A DNA stretch of 61,637 nucleotides, from assembly GCA_019117125.1 (NCBI GenBank), contig DXAL01000042.1, forward strand, positions 1 to 61,637. Reading direction: 5' to 3'. The notes under the pieces were generated by a model, which had not been told where the DNA came from, searched no databases, and saw only the letters and a program-made list of their open reading frames with translations. The first letter of the stretch is position 1; every line of letters starts with the position of its first letter. The DNA comes from Candidatus Mediterraneibacter merdipullorum. Lineage in GTDB: Bacteria > Bacillota > Clostridia > Lachnospirales > Lachnospiraceae. Position numbers and translations under genes: made by a program. Below are positions 25,055 through 34,929 of this stretch, piece after piece.

Positions 25055-25687
25055 ATGATGCAGCATACGATTATTACCATCGGAAGGCAGTTCGGAAGCG
25101 GAGGACATGAGATCGGGAATCGGCTCGCAGAACGGCTGGATATTCCCCTTTACGACCACAACCTGATACGCATGGCAGCGCAGGAACTGCGCATCAGCAA
25201 TGAGGACGCGACGAAGGTTGACGAGACGGTCCTCGGGCGCTTTCTTTCCGCGTATGCATCCGGCAGTATCGAGTACCGGGTGTTCATGAACAGTGATGAA
25301 TCCGGAAAGACGCTGACGGACCGGGTATTTGAGCGGCAGTGCGCAATCATACGGAAGCTGGCAGAGGAGGGACCGGGAATCTTTGTGGGCAGGTGCGCGG
25401 ATTATGTTCTCGGCGACTATACGAACTGCATCAATACATTTATCTATGCATATAAGGACGACCGGGTCCGCCGTATCGCAAAGCTCTATAAGCTGACGGA
25501 GAAACAGGCGGCAGACCGCATCCGGAAGACGGACCGGGAGAGAAAGACCTATTACGAGAGCCGCACCGGACGGGAGTGGGGCGGCATCGAGGCGAACGGC
25601 ATGATGTTCAATGCGAGCCTTCTCGGTATCGACGGCGTGGTGGACGCCCTTGAGGCAATCTATCGCAGGTGGGAAAGCCGGGAATAA
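25055..25687 (+). CDS. cytidylate kinase-like family protein (copy 1)
   Basis: 210 residues. The P-loop-like motif ITIGRQFGSGGHEIG starts at about residue 6, followed by a nucleoside-kinase fold with FVGRCADYVLGDY and a lid RIRKTDRERKTYYESRTG. This is the Cytidylate_kin_2-like family, distinct from classical Cmk; the true substrate is not established. The start may be ATG 25055 or 25058; AGAGGAGTGAGG lies just upstream. A paralogue follows the liv genes at 29453, sharing the GRQ(F/Y)GSGG and GRCADYVL motifs. Confidence 0.85.
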   Translation: MMQHTIITIGRQFGSGGHEIGNRLAERLDIPLYDHNLIRMAAQELRISNEDATKVDETVLGRFLSAYASGSIEYRVFMNSDESGKTLTDRVFERQCAIIRKLAEEGPGIFVGRCADYVLGDYTNCINTFIYAYKDDRVRRIAKLYKLTEKQAADRIRKTDRERKTYYESRTGREWGGIEANGMMFNASLLGIDGVVDALEAIYRRWESRE

Positions 25688-25715
25688 TCTTGAATCTTGA
25701 GTTTACAACGTACAA

Positions 25716-25752
25716 CGCCGCGGGGGCATATGGGCTTCCGCGGCGGTTTGTA
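25716..25752 (+). terminator. GC-rich hairpin after the kinase-like gene
   Basis: CGCCGCGG (25716-25723) pairs perfectly with CCGCGGCG (25738-25745), followed by GTTTGTATTAT. Probably an intrinsic terminator, though the T-tract is interrupted. Confidence 0.6.
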
Positions 25753-25763
25753 TTATATCAACA

Positions 25764-25816
25764 CAGCGTCAGTGTACAAGTGGACAATACATGTTGCCCC
25801 TCGTACACTGACGCTG
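25764..25816. repeat. dispersed palindromic element, copy 1
   Basis: Perfect 14-base arms CAGCGTCAGTGTAC (25764-25777) and GTACACTGACGCTG (25803-25816) around a 25-base centre that itself pairs in part (GTGGACAA with TTGCCCC). A related copy is at 60373-60420 and a half copy at 56966-56980. It is not obviously a terminator since no T-tract follows. It lies between a gene end and the liv promoter. Confidence 0.75.
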
Positions 25817-25860
25817 GATTCGGGCAAAAATATAAAAACCGAGTGTGCTCGATTTTGATG

Positions 25861-25890
25861 TTGATTCCTGTCGTATATATGTGGTATAAT
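25861..25890 (+). promoter_or_regulatory. promoter of the liv operon
   Basis: TTGATT (25861-25866), an 18-base spacer and TATAAT (25885-25890) with an extended TGG just before it. It lies 45 bases upstream of the livH ATG. A TGATATCTGATATAT direct repeat follows immediately and may be an operator. Confidence 0.7.
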
Positions 25891-25934
25891 CAGTTGATAT
25901 CTGATATATACAGAAGGAATGGAAGGGAATAGAT

Positions 25935-26819
25935 ATGAGTTTTATATCGTATTTGATTAATGGTCTGAGCCTCGGAAGCGTTTACGCCATTATCGCGCTC
26001 GGCTATACCATGGTGTACGGTATCGCGAAGATGCTGAATTTTGCTCACGGCGACGTCATCATGATAGGAGCCTATATGGCGCTCATCGCGATGACGCAGG
26101 CAGGGCTCTCCCCGGTCATCGCCGTACTCATCGCGGTCGTGATATGTACGCTGCTGGGAGTCGTGATAGAGAGGATTGCATATAAACCGCTGAGAAATGC
26201 ATCCTCTTCGCTTGCTGTGCTCATCACCGCCATCGGCGTGAGCTATCTGCTGCAGAATACGGCGCTGCTCGTGTTCGGACCGAACGCACAGACATTTCCG
26301 TCGGTAATCAAGTGGAGCGGCATCACATTTGCGGACGGACAGCTGAGCATCTCGGGAGTGACGATCGTGACGATTGCAGCCTGCATCATCATCATGGCAG
26401 TGCTTGTCACATTCGTGCAGAAATCAAAACCGGGACAGGCAATGCGCGCTGTCTCCGAGGACAAAGGCGCGGCACAGCTGATGGGCATCAATGTAAACGG
26501 AACTATCGCGCTGACCTTTGCGATTGGTTCTGCACTGGCGGCAGTGGCAGGCGTCCTTTACTGCTCCGCCTATCCGAGCCTGACACCGTACACAGGCGCG
26601 ATGCCCGGCATCAAGGCGTTCGTTGCGGCGGTCTTCGGCGGCATCGGATCCATACAGGGCGCGTTTATCGGCGGGATACTTCTTGGAATCATTGAGATAT
26701 TCGGCAGGGCGTACATCACGTCCCAGATGGCGGACGCCCTCGTGTTTGCAGTGCTCATTATCGTGCTGTTAGTGAAACCTACAGGACTCTTAGGCAGAAA
26801 GATTCAGGAGAAAGTGTAG
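25935..26819 (+). CDS. livH: branched-chain amino acid ABC transporter permease LivH
   Basis: 294-residue inner-membrane subunit of a LIV-type importer. Typical N-terminus (LINGLSLGSVYAIIALGYTMVYGIAKMLNFAHGD) and C-terminal GGIGSIQGAFIGGILLGIIE motif that contacts the ATPase. About eight hydrophobic segments. The ATG at 25935 follows GGAAGGGAATAG. First gene of livHMGF; no livJ binding-protein gene lies upstream as is usual. Confidence 0.95.
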   Translation: MSFISYLINGLSLGSVYAIIALGYTMVYGIAKMLNFAHGDVIMIGAYMALIAMTQAGLSPVIAVLIAVVICTLLGVVIERIAYKPLRNASSSLAVLITAIGVSYLLQNTALLVFGPNAQTFPSVIKWSGITFADGQLSISGVTIVTIAACIIIMAVLVTFVQKSKPGQAMRAVSEDKGAAQLMGINVNGTIALTFAIGSALAAVAGVLYCSAYPSLTPYTGAMPGIKAFVAAVFGGIGSIQGAFIGGILLGIIEIFGRAYITSQMADALVFAVLIIVLLVKPTGLLGRKIQEKV

Positions 26820-26828
26820 GTGGACGGC

Positions 26829-27887
26829 ATGTTAAAGAAAATGAACAAAACAACAAAAAGTAATTTCATTACATACGGCATTGTCATCGCGGCATTTATC
26901 GTCATGCAGGTCCTCATCAGCACCGGGAGCGTCTCAAGCCTTCTGGAAGGTCTGATGGTGCCGCTGTGCATTTATGTCATCCTGGCGGTGTCCTTAAACC
27001 TTGTGGTCGGTATCCTGGGCGAACTCAGCCTTGGACATGCGGGCTTCATGTGCGTGGGGGCATTTTCCAGCGCATTCTTTTCAAAATGCATGAAGGATGT
27101 TATTGAGAACGGAGCGCTGCGGTTTTTCCTGGCGATGCTCATCGGCATCGCTGTGGCGGCAGTCTTCGGAATCCTCATCGGCATTCCCGTCCTGCGCCTG
27201 AAGGGAGACTATCTGGCAATCGTTACGCTGGCGTTTGGCGAGATTATCAAGAACCTTGTAAACGTCCTGTTTATCGGAAAAGATTCCAATGGATTTCATT
27301 TCTCCACAAAGGATGTGATGGGACTGAACATGGAGCCGGACGGGACGGTCATTGTAAACGGTCCCCAGGGAATCACCGGGACTCCGCAGGATTCTACGTT
27401 CCTGATTGGGTTCATCATGATTCTCATCACGCTGTTCATCGTGCTGAACCTGATACACTCCAGAGACGGGCGCGCGATTATGTCCATCCGGGACAACCGC
27501 ATCGCGGCAGAGTCTGTGGGAATCAATATCACGAAATATAAACTGATGGCGTTCACGGTCTCCGCTGCCCTTGCGGGAAGCGCGGGCGTGCTCTACGCGC
27601 ACAACCTGTCCACGCTGACGGCGAACACAAACAACTTCGGATACAACCAGTCCATCATGATCCTGGTCTATGTCGTGCTGGGTGGCATCGGAAATATCCG
27701 CGGTTCCATCATCGCGGCTGTCGTGCTGACGCTCCTGCCGGAGATGCTCAGAGGACTCCAGGATTACCGCATGCTGATTTACGCGGTCGTGCTTATCGCG
27801 ATGATGCTCTTTAACTGGGCGCCGAAAGCCATCGAGTGGAGAGAGAAGCATCTCCGCTTCGGGAAAAAGAAGGAGGCTGTAAAATAA
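26829..27887 (+). CDS. livM: branched-chain amino acid ABC transporter permease LivM
   Basis: 352-residue second permease subunit of the importer. Conserved LSLNLVVGILGELSLGHAGFMCVGAF near residue 60 and GGIGNIRGSIIAAVVLTLLPE near 290. The ATG at 26829 is favoured over an upstream GTG at 26820 because AGGTGG lies at the right distance. The stop overlaps the livG start by one base (TAATG). Confidence 0.95.
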   Translation: MLKKMNKTTKSNFITYGIVIAAFIVMQVLISTGSVSSLLEGLMVPLCIYVILAVSLNLVVGILGELSLGHAGFMCVGAFSSAFFSKCMKDVIENGALRFFLAMLIGIAVAAVFGILIGIPVLRLKGDYLAIVTLAFGEIIKNLVNVLFIGKDSNGFHFSTKDVMGLNMEPDGTVIVNGPQGITGTPQDSTFLIGFIMILITLFIVLNLIHSRDGRAIMSIRDNRIAAESVGINITKYKLMAFTVSAALAGSAGVLYAHNLSTLTANTNNFGYNQSIMILVYVVLGGIGNIRGSIIAAVVLTLLPEMLRGLQDYRMLIYAVVLIAMMLFNWAPKAIEWREKHLRFGKKKEAVK

Positions 27888-28645
27888 TGGCATTGCTGGA
27901 AGTGAAAAATCTGGGGATATCATTCGGCGGTCTCCGCGCGGTAAACGCATTTGATATTTCCATTGAAAAAGAAGAACTTTACGGTCTGATCGGACCGAAC
28001 GGCGCGGGAAAAACGACCGTGTTCAATCTGCTGACCGGAGTGTACCGCCCGGATGCGGGGAAGGTCATCCTGGACGGGGAGGATATCACAGGGAAGAAGA
28101 CGATTGAAATCAGCAAGGCGGGCATTGCCAGGACATTCCAGAATATCCGCCTGTTCAAGGAACTGAGCGTGCTGGACAATGTAAAAGTGGGGCTTCACAA
28201 CAAGCATCACTATTCTACCATCGAAGGCATCCTGCGGCTGCCGGGATACCGCAGGGTAGAGAAAGAGATGGATGAGCAGGCGATGGAGCTTTTAAAAGTG
28301 TTCAATCTTGACGGGGCGGCGCACCGGAAGGCGTCAAACCTGCCGTACGGACAGCAGAGAAGGCTGGAGATTGCGAGAGCCCTGGCGACGGAGCCGAAAC
28401 TGCTCCTGCTCGACGAGCCTGCAGCGGGCATGAACCCGAACGAGACAGGCGAACTGATGGATATGATACGTTTTGTCCGTGAGAAATTCCACATGACGAT
28501 ACTCCTTATCGAGCATGATATGAAACTGGTAAGCGGCATCTGCGAACGGCTGACCGTGCTCAACTTTGGCGAGGTCCTCAGCCAGGGCACTACGTCGGAT
28601 GTGCTGAACGACCCGCAGGTCATCACGGCATATCTTGGAGAATAG
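27887..28645 (+). CDS. livG: branched-chain amino acid ABC transporter ATPase LivG
   Basis: 252-residue ATP-binding subunit. Walker A GPNGAGKTT, LIV-specific insertion (TARTFQNIRLFKELSVLDNVKVGLH), signature LPYGQQRRLEIA, Walker B LLLLDEPAAGMNP and IEHDM switch are all in place. AAGGAGG ends ten bases before the ATG. Followed 13 bases later by livF. Confidence 0.96.
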   Translation: MALLEVKNLGISFGGLRAVNAFDISIEKEELYGLIGPNGAGKTTVFNLLTGVYRPDAGKVILDGEDITGKKTIEISKAGIARTFQNIRLFKELSVLDNVKVGLHNKHHYSTIEGILRLPGYRRVEKEMDEQAMELLKVFNLDGAAHRKASNLPYGQQRRLEIARALATEPKLLLLDEPAAGMNPNETGELMDMIRFVREKFHMTILLIEHDMKLVSGICERLTVLNFGEVLSQGTTSDVLNDPQVITAYLGE

Positions 28646-28658
28646 GAGGGAACTTTTC

Positions 28659-29369
28659 ATGGCAATGCTTGAAGTAAAAGACCTGGAAGTGTATTACGGA
28701 GTCATTCAGGCAATCAAGGGGATTTCCTTTGAGGTAAACAAAGGCGAGGTCATCGCCCTGATCGGAGCCAACGGCGCGGGAAAGACGACGACGCTCCACA
28801 CAGTCACCGGACTTCTTGCACCGAAGAACGGGCATGTCTTTTTTGAGGGGCAGGACATCACGAAAGTGCCGGCGCATAAGATTGTGTCCATGGGGATGGC
28901 CCACGTCCCGGAAGGCCGCCGTGTGTTTGCGGAACTCAGCGTATATGAGAACCTGAAGATGGGCGCCTACACGAGAAAGGACAAGGCGGAGATTGAGGAC
29001 AGTCTTGCCAATGTATACAAGCGCTTCCCCCGTCTGGAAGAGAGGAAGAACCAGATGGCGGGGACATTAAGCGGCGGCGAACAGCAGATGCTGGCGATGG
29101 GGCGTGCGCTCATGTCGAGACCGAAACTGATTCTCATGGATGAACCGTCCATGGGACTTTCCCCGATCCTGGTCAACGAGATTTTTGATATCATCCGCTC
29201 GGTGAGCGAGAGCGGGACGACGGTCCTCCTCGTGGAGCAGAATGCGAAGAAAGCGCTGTCCATCGCAGACCGGGCGTATGTGCTCGAGACAGGGAAGATC
29301 GTCCTTTCGGGAAATGCGAAGGAGCTGCTTGAGGATGAAGCCATCAAGAAGGCTTACCTCGGAGAATAA
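28659..29369 (+). CDS. livF: branched-chain amino acid ABC transporter ATPase LivF
   Basis: 236-residue second ATPase of the importer. Walker A GANGAGKTT, signature LSGGEQQMLAMGRALM, Walker B LILMDEPSMGLSP and VEQNAKKAL motif, the LivF pattern. The ATG at 28659 is chosen for the AGGAGGG site at 28644-28650. It ends the transporter block; the second cytidylate-kinase-like gene starts 83 bases later. Confidence 0.96.
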   Translation: MAMLEVKDLEVYYGVIQAIKGISFEVNKGEVIALIGANGAGKTTTLHTVTGLLAPKNGHVFFEGQDITKVPAHKIVSMGMAHVPEGRRVFAELSVYENLKMGAYTRKDKAEIEDSLANVYKRFPRLEERKNQMAGTLSGGEQQMLAMGRALMSRPKLILMDEPSMGLSPILVNEIFDIIRSVSESGTTVLLVEQNAKKALSIADRAYVLETGKIVLSGNAKELLEDEAIKKAYLGE

Positions 29370-29452
29370 GACCCGGCAGCGGATAACCGGAAAGCGGTAT
29401 CTGAAACAGAAGCCGGGAACAGAAACCGGAGAAAGAAAGGGAGGCGCGGCTT

Positions 29453-30076
29453 ATGAAAAACATTGTAGTCACAATCGCGAGACAGTACGGGAGCGGAGGC
29501 AAGACGATAGGAGCGATGCTGGCGCAGGAGCTCGGGATTAACTGTTACAGCAGGGAAATCCTCCGGATGGCGTCAGAGGACAGCGGCATCAATGAGCGGC
29601 TTTTCGGCATGTCCGATGAGAAAATACGCCGGGCCGGCTGGTTCCGGATACTGAGCCGTCCCTATGATGGAGAACTGCTCCCGCCGGAAGACAGGGAATT
29701 TACATCGGATGACAATCTCTTCAATTATCAGGCAAAAGTGATAAAAGACCTGGCGTCGAAGGAGTCCTGTGTCATCGTGGGGCGGTGCGCGGATTATGTC
29801 CTTCGGGATTATCCGAATGTGGTGAGCGTCTTCATCCACGCGGACCGGAAATTCTGTCTGGAACGTTCGATGGAACGCCACAGCATGACAGAAAAAGAGA
29901 TGCAGAGATACATCGAGAAAACGGATGAATACCGGGGCGCATTTTACCGGTACCATACCGGACATGAGTGGGTGGACGCGAGGAATTATGACCTGTGCCT
30001 GAACAGCGGGAAGCTCGGCTTCCAGAAATGTGTGGATGAGATACGGTCTTATATGAAGATTCGTTTTGAAGAATAG
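29453..30076 (+). CDS. cytidylate kinase-like family protein (copy 2)
   Basis: 207 residues, paralogous to the gene at 25055: VTIARQYGSGGKTIG nucleotide loop, an insert SDEKIRRAGWFRILSRPYDG, VIVGRCADYVLRDY and lid IEKTDEYRGAFYRYHTGHEW. The ATG at 29453 follows AGGGAGGCG. It is probably in the liv transcript and ends at a strong terminator. The physiological substrate of this family is not known; a link to amino acid transport would be guesswork. Confidence 0.85.
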   Translation: MKNIVVTIARQYGSGGKTIGAMLAQELGINCYSREILRMASEDSGINERLFGMSDEKIRRAGWFRILSRPYDGELLPPEDREFTSDDNLFNYQAKVIKDLASKESCVIVGRCADYVLRDYPNVVSVFIHADRKFCLERSMERHSMTEKEMQRYIEKTDEYRGAFYRYHTGHEWVDARNYDLCLNSGKLGFQKCVDEIRSYMKIRFEE

Positions 30077-30094
30077 GGACTGCTGAAGCAGGGG

Positions 30095-30137
30095 ATTGTA
30101 ACAGTCTGGCGTATGGTTGGACTGTTACAATTTTTTT
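30095..30137 (+). terminator. intrinsic terminator of the liv block
   Basis: A perfect 12-bp stem ATTGTAACAGTC (30095-30106) with GACTGTTACAAT (30120-30131), a 13-base loop and a run of seven T residues. Confidence 0.92.
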
Positions 30138-30222
30138 CGCTTTTTTACCGGTTTTTACTGGAAATCCCGGATGGAGATATGATACTGTTTATAGGAGAAA
30201 ATATCGTTATGAGGTTGGGGAC

Positions 30223-31755
30223 ATGGAAAGCGAAGTAAAAAAAGAAGAACAGAATACAGCGCAGCAGGAGTGCGACGCGGAAGAGAAGCCGGCGGAAGGC
30301 TCAGGCTGTGCAGGAGAAAAAACGGCAGAAGACTCAGGCTCCGCAGAAGAGAAGCCGCGCAGAAAGAGAAAAGCGCTCTGTATCCTAGCGGGGTGCGCGG
30401 CGGCTGTCCTTCTGGCATATCTCGGGGCAGGGCTTTATTTTGACAGCCATTATTTTTTCCGGACAGAGATAAACGGACATGACATGTCCGGAAAGACGGC
30501 GGCGCAGGCAGAAGCAATCCTGAAGGAAGATGTGGCGGAGTACAGGCTTACGCTCCTTGAGATTGACGGCGGCAGGGAGACCATTGCAGGTGCGGATGTG
30601 GGACTTGTCTTTGAAGGCGCAGAGGGACTGCAGGACATCCTGGACGCACAGGACAGCCTGCTGTGGGTCCGCTCCCTGTCCGAAGAGCGAAAGGAAGAAG
30701 TGGACATCCGGGTATCCTGTGACAGCGCGAAGCTCAAAGAATGCATCGGCTCCCTTCAGGCGGTCACAGGCGAACAGAAGCCGGGAACCTCGGCGTATCC
30801 GAAGTTCGACGGCGCAAAGTTCGTCGTGGAGCCGGAGAAATACGGTACGGCAGTGGAAAGAGAGGCACTGGAGCAGAGAATAGAAGAAGCGCTCCTCTGC
30901 CTGGAGGAACGTCTGGATTTGGAAGAAGCCGGATGTTATGAGGCTCCGCCCTACACATCCGAATCAGAAGAAGTAAAAGCCGCATGTGAAAAGATGAATC
31001 AGTACTGCAGTGCAAAAGTCGTCTATCCCATGGACGAGGATGTGGTCGTGGATGCCTCCGTCATCTCCGGCTGGCTCAAAGTGAATAAAAAGATGAAAGT
31101 ATCCATTGATGAGGACGCCATCCGGCTGTGGCTGGAGGATTTCGGCAATCGATACGACACCCAGGGGACGACCCGGACCTTTACCACGCCGGAAGGGCGG
31201 GAGACAACGGTAAAGGGCGGTACTTACGGCTGGTCGGTCAATGAAAAAGCGGAGTTCGACATCCTGCTCGATGCAGTGAAGAAAGGAAAGACGCTGGAAA
31301 AAGACCCGGAATACTATATTGGCGGCACAGCGGCGGCGCATGCGATGCCGGACTGGGGCAATACCTATGTGGATGTGGACCTGAGCAGGCAGCATATCTG
31401 GTATATCAAGGACGGAGAGACCGCGCTTGAGACGGATGTGGTGACCGGGCACCCGAATACCATCACGCCGGAGGGAACTTATTCCATCCTGGAAAAAGCG
31501 CGGGACCAGGTCCTCATCGGTTCGGAAGACCCTGCCACCGGGGAGCCGTCCTACCGGACGCCGGTCAGCTACTGGATGCGGGTGACCTGGTCGGGCATCG
31601 GATTCCATGATGCGACCTGGCAGCCGGATTTCGGCGGTTCTCTGAACGAGATTGCCGGGAGAGGGTCCCACGGGTGCATCAACATGCCGCTGGACCAGGC
31701 GGCAGCCCTGTATGAGATGCTGGAAGTAGGGACGCCGGTAGTGATACATTACTGA
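30223..31755 (+). CDS. L,D-transpeptidase (YkuD) with N-terminal membrane anchor
   Basis: 510 residues. A charged, Glu-rich cytoplasmic N-terminus (1-50), one membrane helix (51-72), peptidoglycan-binding-like repeats (about 80-360, PG_binding_4-like) and a C-terminal YkuD catalytic domain (about 375-510) with the active-site motif SHGCINM, catalytic Cys485 and His483. Such enzymes form 3-3 cross-links in peptidoglycan or attach proteins to it, outside the membrane. ATG at 30223 with a modest GAGGTTGGGGAC site. Apparently a single gene. Confidence 0.94.
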   Translation: MESEVKKEEQNTAQQECDAEEKPAEGSGCAGEKTAEDSGSAEEKPRRKRKALCILAGCAAAVLLAYLGAGLYFDSHYFFRTEINGHDMSGKTAAQAEAILKEDVAEYRLTLLEIDGGRETIAGADVGLVFEGAEGLQDILDAQDSLLWVRSLSEERKEEVDIRVSCDSAKLKECIGSLQAVTGEQKPGTSAYPKFDGAKFVVEPEKYGTAVEREALEQRIEEALLCLEERLDLEEAGCYEAPPYTSESEEVKAACEKMNQYCSAKVVYPMDEDVVVDASVISGWLKVNKKMKVSIDEDAIRLWLEDFGNRYDTQGTTRTFTTPEGRETTVKGGTYGWSVNEKAEFDILLDAVKKGKTLEKDPEYYIGGTAAAHAMPDWGNTYVDVDLSRQHIWYIKDGETALETDVVTGHPNTITPEGTYSILEKARDQVLIGSEDPATGEPSYRTPVSYWMRVTWSGIGFHDATWQPDFGGSLNEIAGRGSHGCINMPLDQAAALYEMLEVGTPVVIHY

Positions 31756-31812
31756 AAATCCGGTACAATGGCATTATTTGGCATTATTTGAGAATGAATA
31801 TCAAAAACGGTA

Positions 31813-31841
31813 TTGCCTTTTCAGAATCCGGATGCTATACT
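31813..31841 (+). promoter_or_regulatory. promoter of pflBA
   Basis: TTGCCT (31813-31818), a 17-base spacer and TATACT (31836-31841). Just upstream is an exact tandem repeat GGCATTATTT (31770-31779 and 31780-31789). The leader to the pflB ATG is about 80 bases. Confidence 0.7.
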
Positions 31842-31929
31842 AGCGCATGTAAGTGATTCGGATCAAACATCCGGTGGAAGATAAATGGTTTCAAAGAAAC
31901 AATGGAATCGGACAAAAGGAGGAAATGGT

Positions 31930-34188
31930 ATGGCAGGAGTTAATTTTGACCAGTGGGACGGCTTTGGCGGACATCTCTGGAAAGAGGAAGTCAATGTGCG
32001 CGATTTCGTCCAGCATAACTACAGACAGTATGAAGGAGACGAGTCCTTCCTTGAGGGACCGACAGAAGCCACAAATAAGCTCTGGGGCGAGCTCTCCAGG
32101 CTCCAGAAAGAGGAGCGCGCAAAGGGCGGCGTCCTCGACATGGAGACAGAAGTCGTATCCGGTCTGACCGCGTACGGTCCGGGGTATATCAATGAGGAGA
32201 TGAAAGACCTGGAGCAGGTCGTGGGACTCCAGACAGACAAGCCGTTAAAGCGCGCGTTCATGCCCTACGGCGGCATCAAGATGGCGGAGCAGGCGTGCAC
32301 GACTTACGGCTATACGCCGAGTGCAAAGCTCCACGAGATATTTACCAAATATCACAAGACACACAATCAGGCGGTGTTTGACATCTACACGCCGGAGATG
32401 AAAAAAGCGCGCCACAATAAAATCATCACAGGACTCCCGGACACATACGGGAGAGGACGCATCGTGGGTGACTACCGCCGGGTGGCGCTTTACGGCATCG
32501 ACTATCTGATAGAGAAGAAACAGTCCGACTTCGTCGAGTACGAACGGCACGGCATGAAGGGGACCGATTTCCGCCTCCGGGAGGAGATTGCAGACCAGAT
32601 ACGCGCGCTGAACGGCATGAAAGAGATGGCGGCTGCCTACGGCTATGACATCTCAGAGCCGGCGAAAAATGCAAAAGAAGCAGTCCAGTGGCTGTACTTT
32701 GGATACCTCGCCGCGATCAAGACCCAGAACGGCGCTGCGATGAGCGTGGGACGCGTGTCCACCTTCCTGGATATCTATATCGAGAGGGACCTTGAGAAAG
32801 GCATCCTGACAGAGGCGCAGGCACAGGAACTCATCGACCACATGGTCATGAAATTCCGGATGGTGAAATTCGCGAGAATCCCGAGCTACAACGAACTCTT
32901 CTCAGGCGACCCGGTATGGGCGACGCTGGAGGTGGCAGGCATCGGCATGGACGGGCGCCACATGGTGACAAAGAATGATTACCGTTTCCTCCATACACTG
33001 GAGAACATGGGACCGTCGCCGGAACCGAACCTGACCGTACTCTACTCCTCCCATCTGCCAGAGAACTTCAAGAAATACGCCGCATATATTTCGGTCAGGA
33101 CAAGTTCCATCCAGTACGAAAACGACGATGTGATGCGTCCGGTCTGGGGCGATGACTATTCCATCTGCTGCTGCGTATCCGCCACAGAGACCGGAAAGGA
33201 AATCCAGTTCTTCGGGGCAAGGGCAAACCTGGCAAAGTGCCTCCTGTATGCCATCAACGGCGGTGTGGATGAGAAGACGAAAGAGCAGGTAGCTCCGCTG
33301 TACCGTCCCATCACGTCCGAATATCTTGACTACGACGAAGTCATGGAAAAATACGACCAGATGATGGAGTGGCTGTCCAAGCTGTATGTGGATACCCTGA
33401 ACATGATTCACTACATGCACGACAAATATTACTATGAAGCTGCGGAGATGGCGCTCATCGATACGAATGTGAGACGTACTTTTGCCACCGGCATCGCAGG
33501 ATTTTCCCATGTGGTGGACTCCCTGAGCGCCATTAAGTATGCGAAGGTAAGAGTCATCCGCGATGAAGACGGACTTGCCGTGGACTACGAGACAGAGGGA
33601 GACTTCCCGAGATACGGAAATGACGACGAGCGCGCCGATGAGATTGCGGTATGGCTGCTGCGCACCTTTATGAGCAAGCTGAAAAAATGCCACACTTACA
33701 GAAATTCCGAGCCCACAACCTCCATCCTTACCATCACGTCCAACGTGGTGTACGGCAAGGCGACCGGCTCCCTTCCGGACGGAAGAAAAGCAGGCGAGCC
33801 GCTGGCTCCGGGTGCGAACCCGTCCTACGGCGCGGAAAAGAACGGTCTTCTCGCTTCCCTGAACTCCGTGGCAAAACTGCCGTACGAGCAGGCGCTGGAC
33901 GGCATCTCCAACACCCAGACCATCAGCCCGGGAGCCCTGGGGCATGACGACAGCGAGCGGAAGAACAATCTGGTCCACGTGCTGGACGGATATTTCGACC
34001 AGGGAGCGCATCACCTGAATGTAAACGTATTCGGTACAGAGAAGCTCATCGACGCCATGGAGCATCCGGAGAAAGAAGAGTACGCAAACTTTACCATCCG
34101 TGTATCCGGATACGCCGTGAAGTTCATCGACCTGACAAGAGAGCAGCAGCTTGACGTGATTGCAAGGACCTGCCACGATCACATGTAA
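31930..34188 (+). CDS. pflB: pyruvate formate-lyase (formate C-acetyltransferase)
   Basis: Oxygen-sensitive glycyl-radical enzyme that splits pyruvate with CoA into acetyl-CoA and formate. 752 residues from the ATG at 31930, which has AGGAGG nearby; the frame extends 15 codons upstream. Catalytic cysteines Cys414-Cys415 in [10 protein letters not shown] and the radical Gly727 in RVSGYAVKF near the C-terminus are present. The activase gene follows six bases later. A main fermentation enzyme of this organism. Confidence 0.97.
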   Translation: MAGVNFDQWDGFGGHLWKEEVNVRDFVQHNYRQYEGDESFLEGPTEATNKLWGELSRLQKEERAKGGVLDMETEVVSGLTAYGPGYINEEMKDLEQVVGLQTDKPLKRAFMPYGGIKMAEQACTTYGYTPSAKLHEIFTKYHKTHNQAVFDIYTPEMKKARHNKIITGLPDTYGRGRIVGDYRRVALYGIDYLIEKKQSDFVEYERHGMKGTDFRLREEIADQIRALNGMKEMAAAYGYDISEPAKNAKEAVQWLYFGYLAAIKTQNGAAMSVGRVSTFLDIYIERDLEKGILTEAQAQELIDHMVMKFRMVKFARIPSYNELFSGDPVWATLEVAGIGMDGRHMVTKNDYRFLHTLENMGPSPEPNLTVLYSSHLPENFKKYAAYISVRTSSIQYENDDVMRPVWGDDYSICCCVSATETGKEIQFFGARANLAKCLLYAINGGVDEKTKEQVAPLYRPITSEYLDYDEVMEKYDQMMEWLSKLYVDTLNMIHYMHDKYYYEAAEMALIDTNVRRTFATGIAGFSHVVDSLSAIKYAKVRVIRDEDGLAVDYETEGDFPRYGNDDERADEIAVWLLRTFMSKLKKCHTYRNSEPTTSILTITSNVVYGKATGSLPDGRKAGEPLAPGANPSYGAEKNGLLASLNSVAKLPYEQALDGISNTQTISPGALGHDDSERKNNLVHVLDGYFDQGAHHLNVNVFGTEKLIDAMEHPEKEEYANFTIRVSGYAVKFIDLTREQQLDVIARTCHDHM

Positions 34189-34194
34189 GAGATT

Positions 34195-34929
34195 ATGGAC
34201 GGATTCATTCACTCGACAGAGAGCTTCGGCTCGGTGGACGGTCCCGGTGTGCGCTTTGTGATATTCACTGCCGGATGCCCGATGCGCTGCCGGTTCTGCC
34301 ACAATCCGGACACCTGGAACATGCAGGTGGGAGAGCGGCGGAGCGCGGACAGCCTGCTGGAACAGGCGCTGCGGTACCGGACCTACTGGAAGGACGGCGG
34401 CGGGATCACCGTCAGCGGCGGAGAACCGCTGATGCAGATGGACTTCCTTCTGGAGCTTTTTCAGAAGGCAAAGGAGAAGGGCGTCCATACGACGATCGAC
34501 ACGAGCGGGGCGCCGTTTACACGGGAGGAGCCCTTCTTTGGGAAATTCAATGAACTGATGAGATATACAGACCTGCTGCTGCTGGACATCAAGCACATGG
34601 ATGAGGAGCAGCACAGGCTGCTGACCGGACATACCAACCGGAATATCCTGGACATGGCGGGATATCTCTCGGAAATCGGGAAGCCGGTGTGGATACGCCA
34701 TGTGCTTGTGCCGGGGATAAGTGATAAAGATGAATACCTGGAGAAACTTTACAGTTTCATCAGTAAACTGGATAATGTACAGAAAGTGGAAGTCCTTCCA
34801 TACCATACCTTTGGTGAGTATAAATGGAAGGAACTGGGCTATGCGTATCCCCTGGCAGGAGTCGAGCCGCCGTCAAAGGAGCGGATTGAAAATGCCCGGC
34901 GGATACTGCATGCGGGGGAACCGATATGA
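34195..34929 (+). CDS. pflA: pyruvate formate-lyase activating enzyme
   Basis: Radical-SAM activase that installs the glycyl radical on PflB. 244 residues with the cluster motif GCPMRCRFCHNPDTW (Cys28, Cys32, Cys35) and the GGGITVSGGEPL SAM-binding motif. Adjacent to pflB with a weak ribosome binding site, so translation probably depends on coupling. Its stop overlaps the DUF4317 start. Confidence 0.97.
   Translation: MDGFIHSTESFGSVDGPGVRFVIFTAGCPMRCRFCHNPDTWNMQVGERRSADSLLEQALRYRTYWKDGGGITVSGGEPLMQMDFLLELFQKAKEKGVHTTIDTSGAPFTREEPFFGKFNELMRYTDLLLLDIKHMDEEQHRLLTGHTNRNILDMAGYLSEIGKPVWIRHVLVPGISDKDEYLEKLYSFISKLDNVQKVEVLPYHTFGEYKWKELGYAYPLAGVEPPSKERIENARRILHAGEPI

Noticed and set aside
25764-25816. 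Simple intrinsic terminator
   Set aside because: Arms are followed by GGATTCGGG rather than a T-run, and a related sequence recurs elsewhere at gene ends and as a half copy.
32902-34806. 634-codon frame antisense to pflB-pflA
   Set aside because: Shadow of two certain genes; no domain or start signal.
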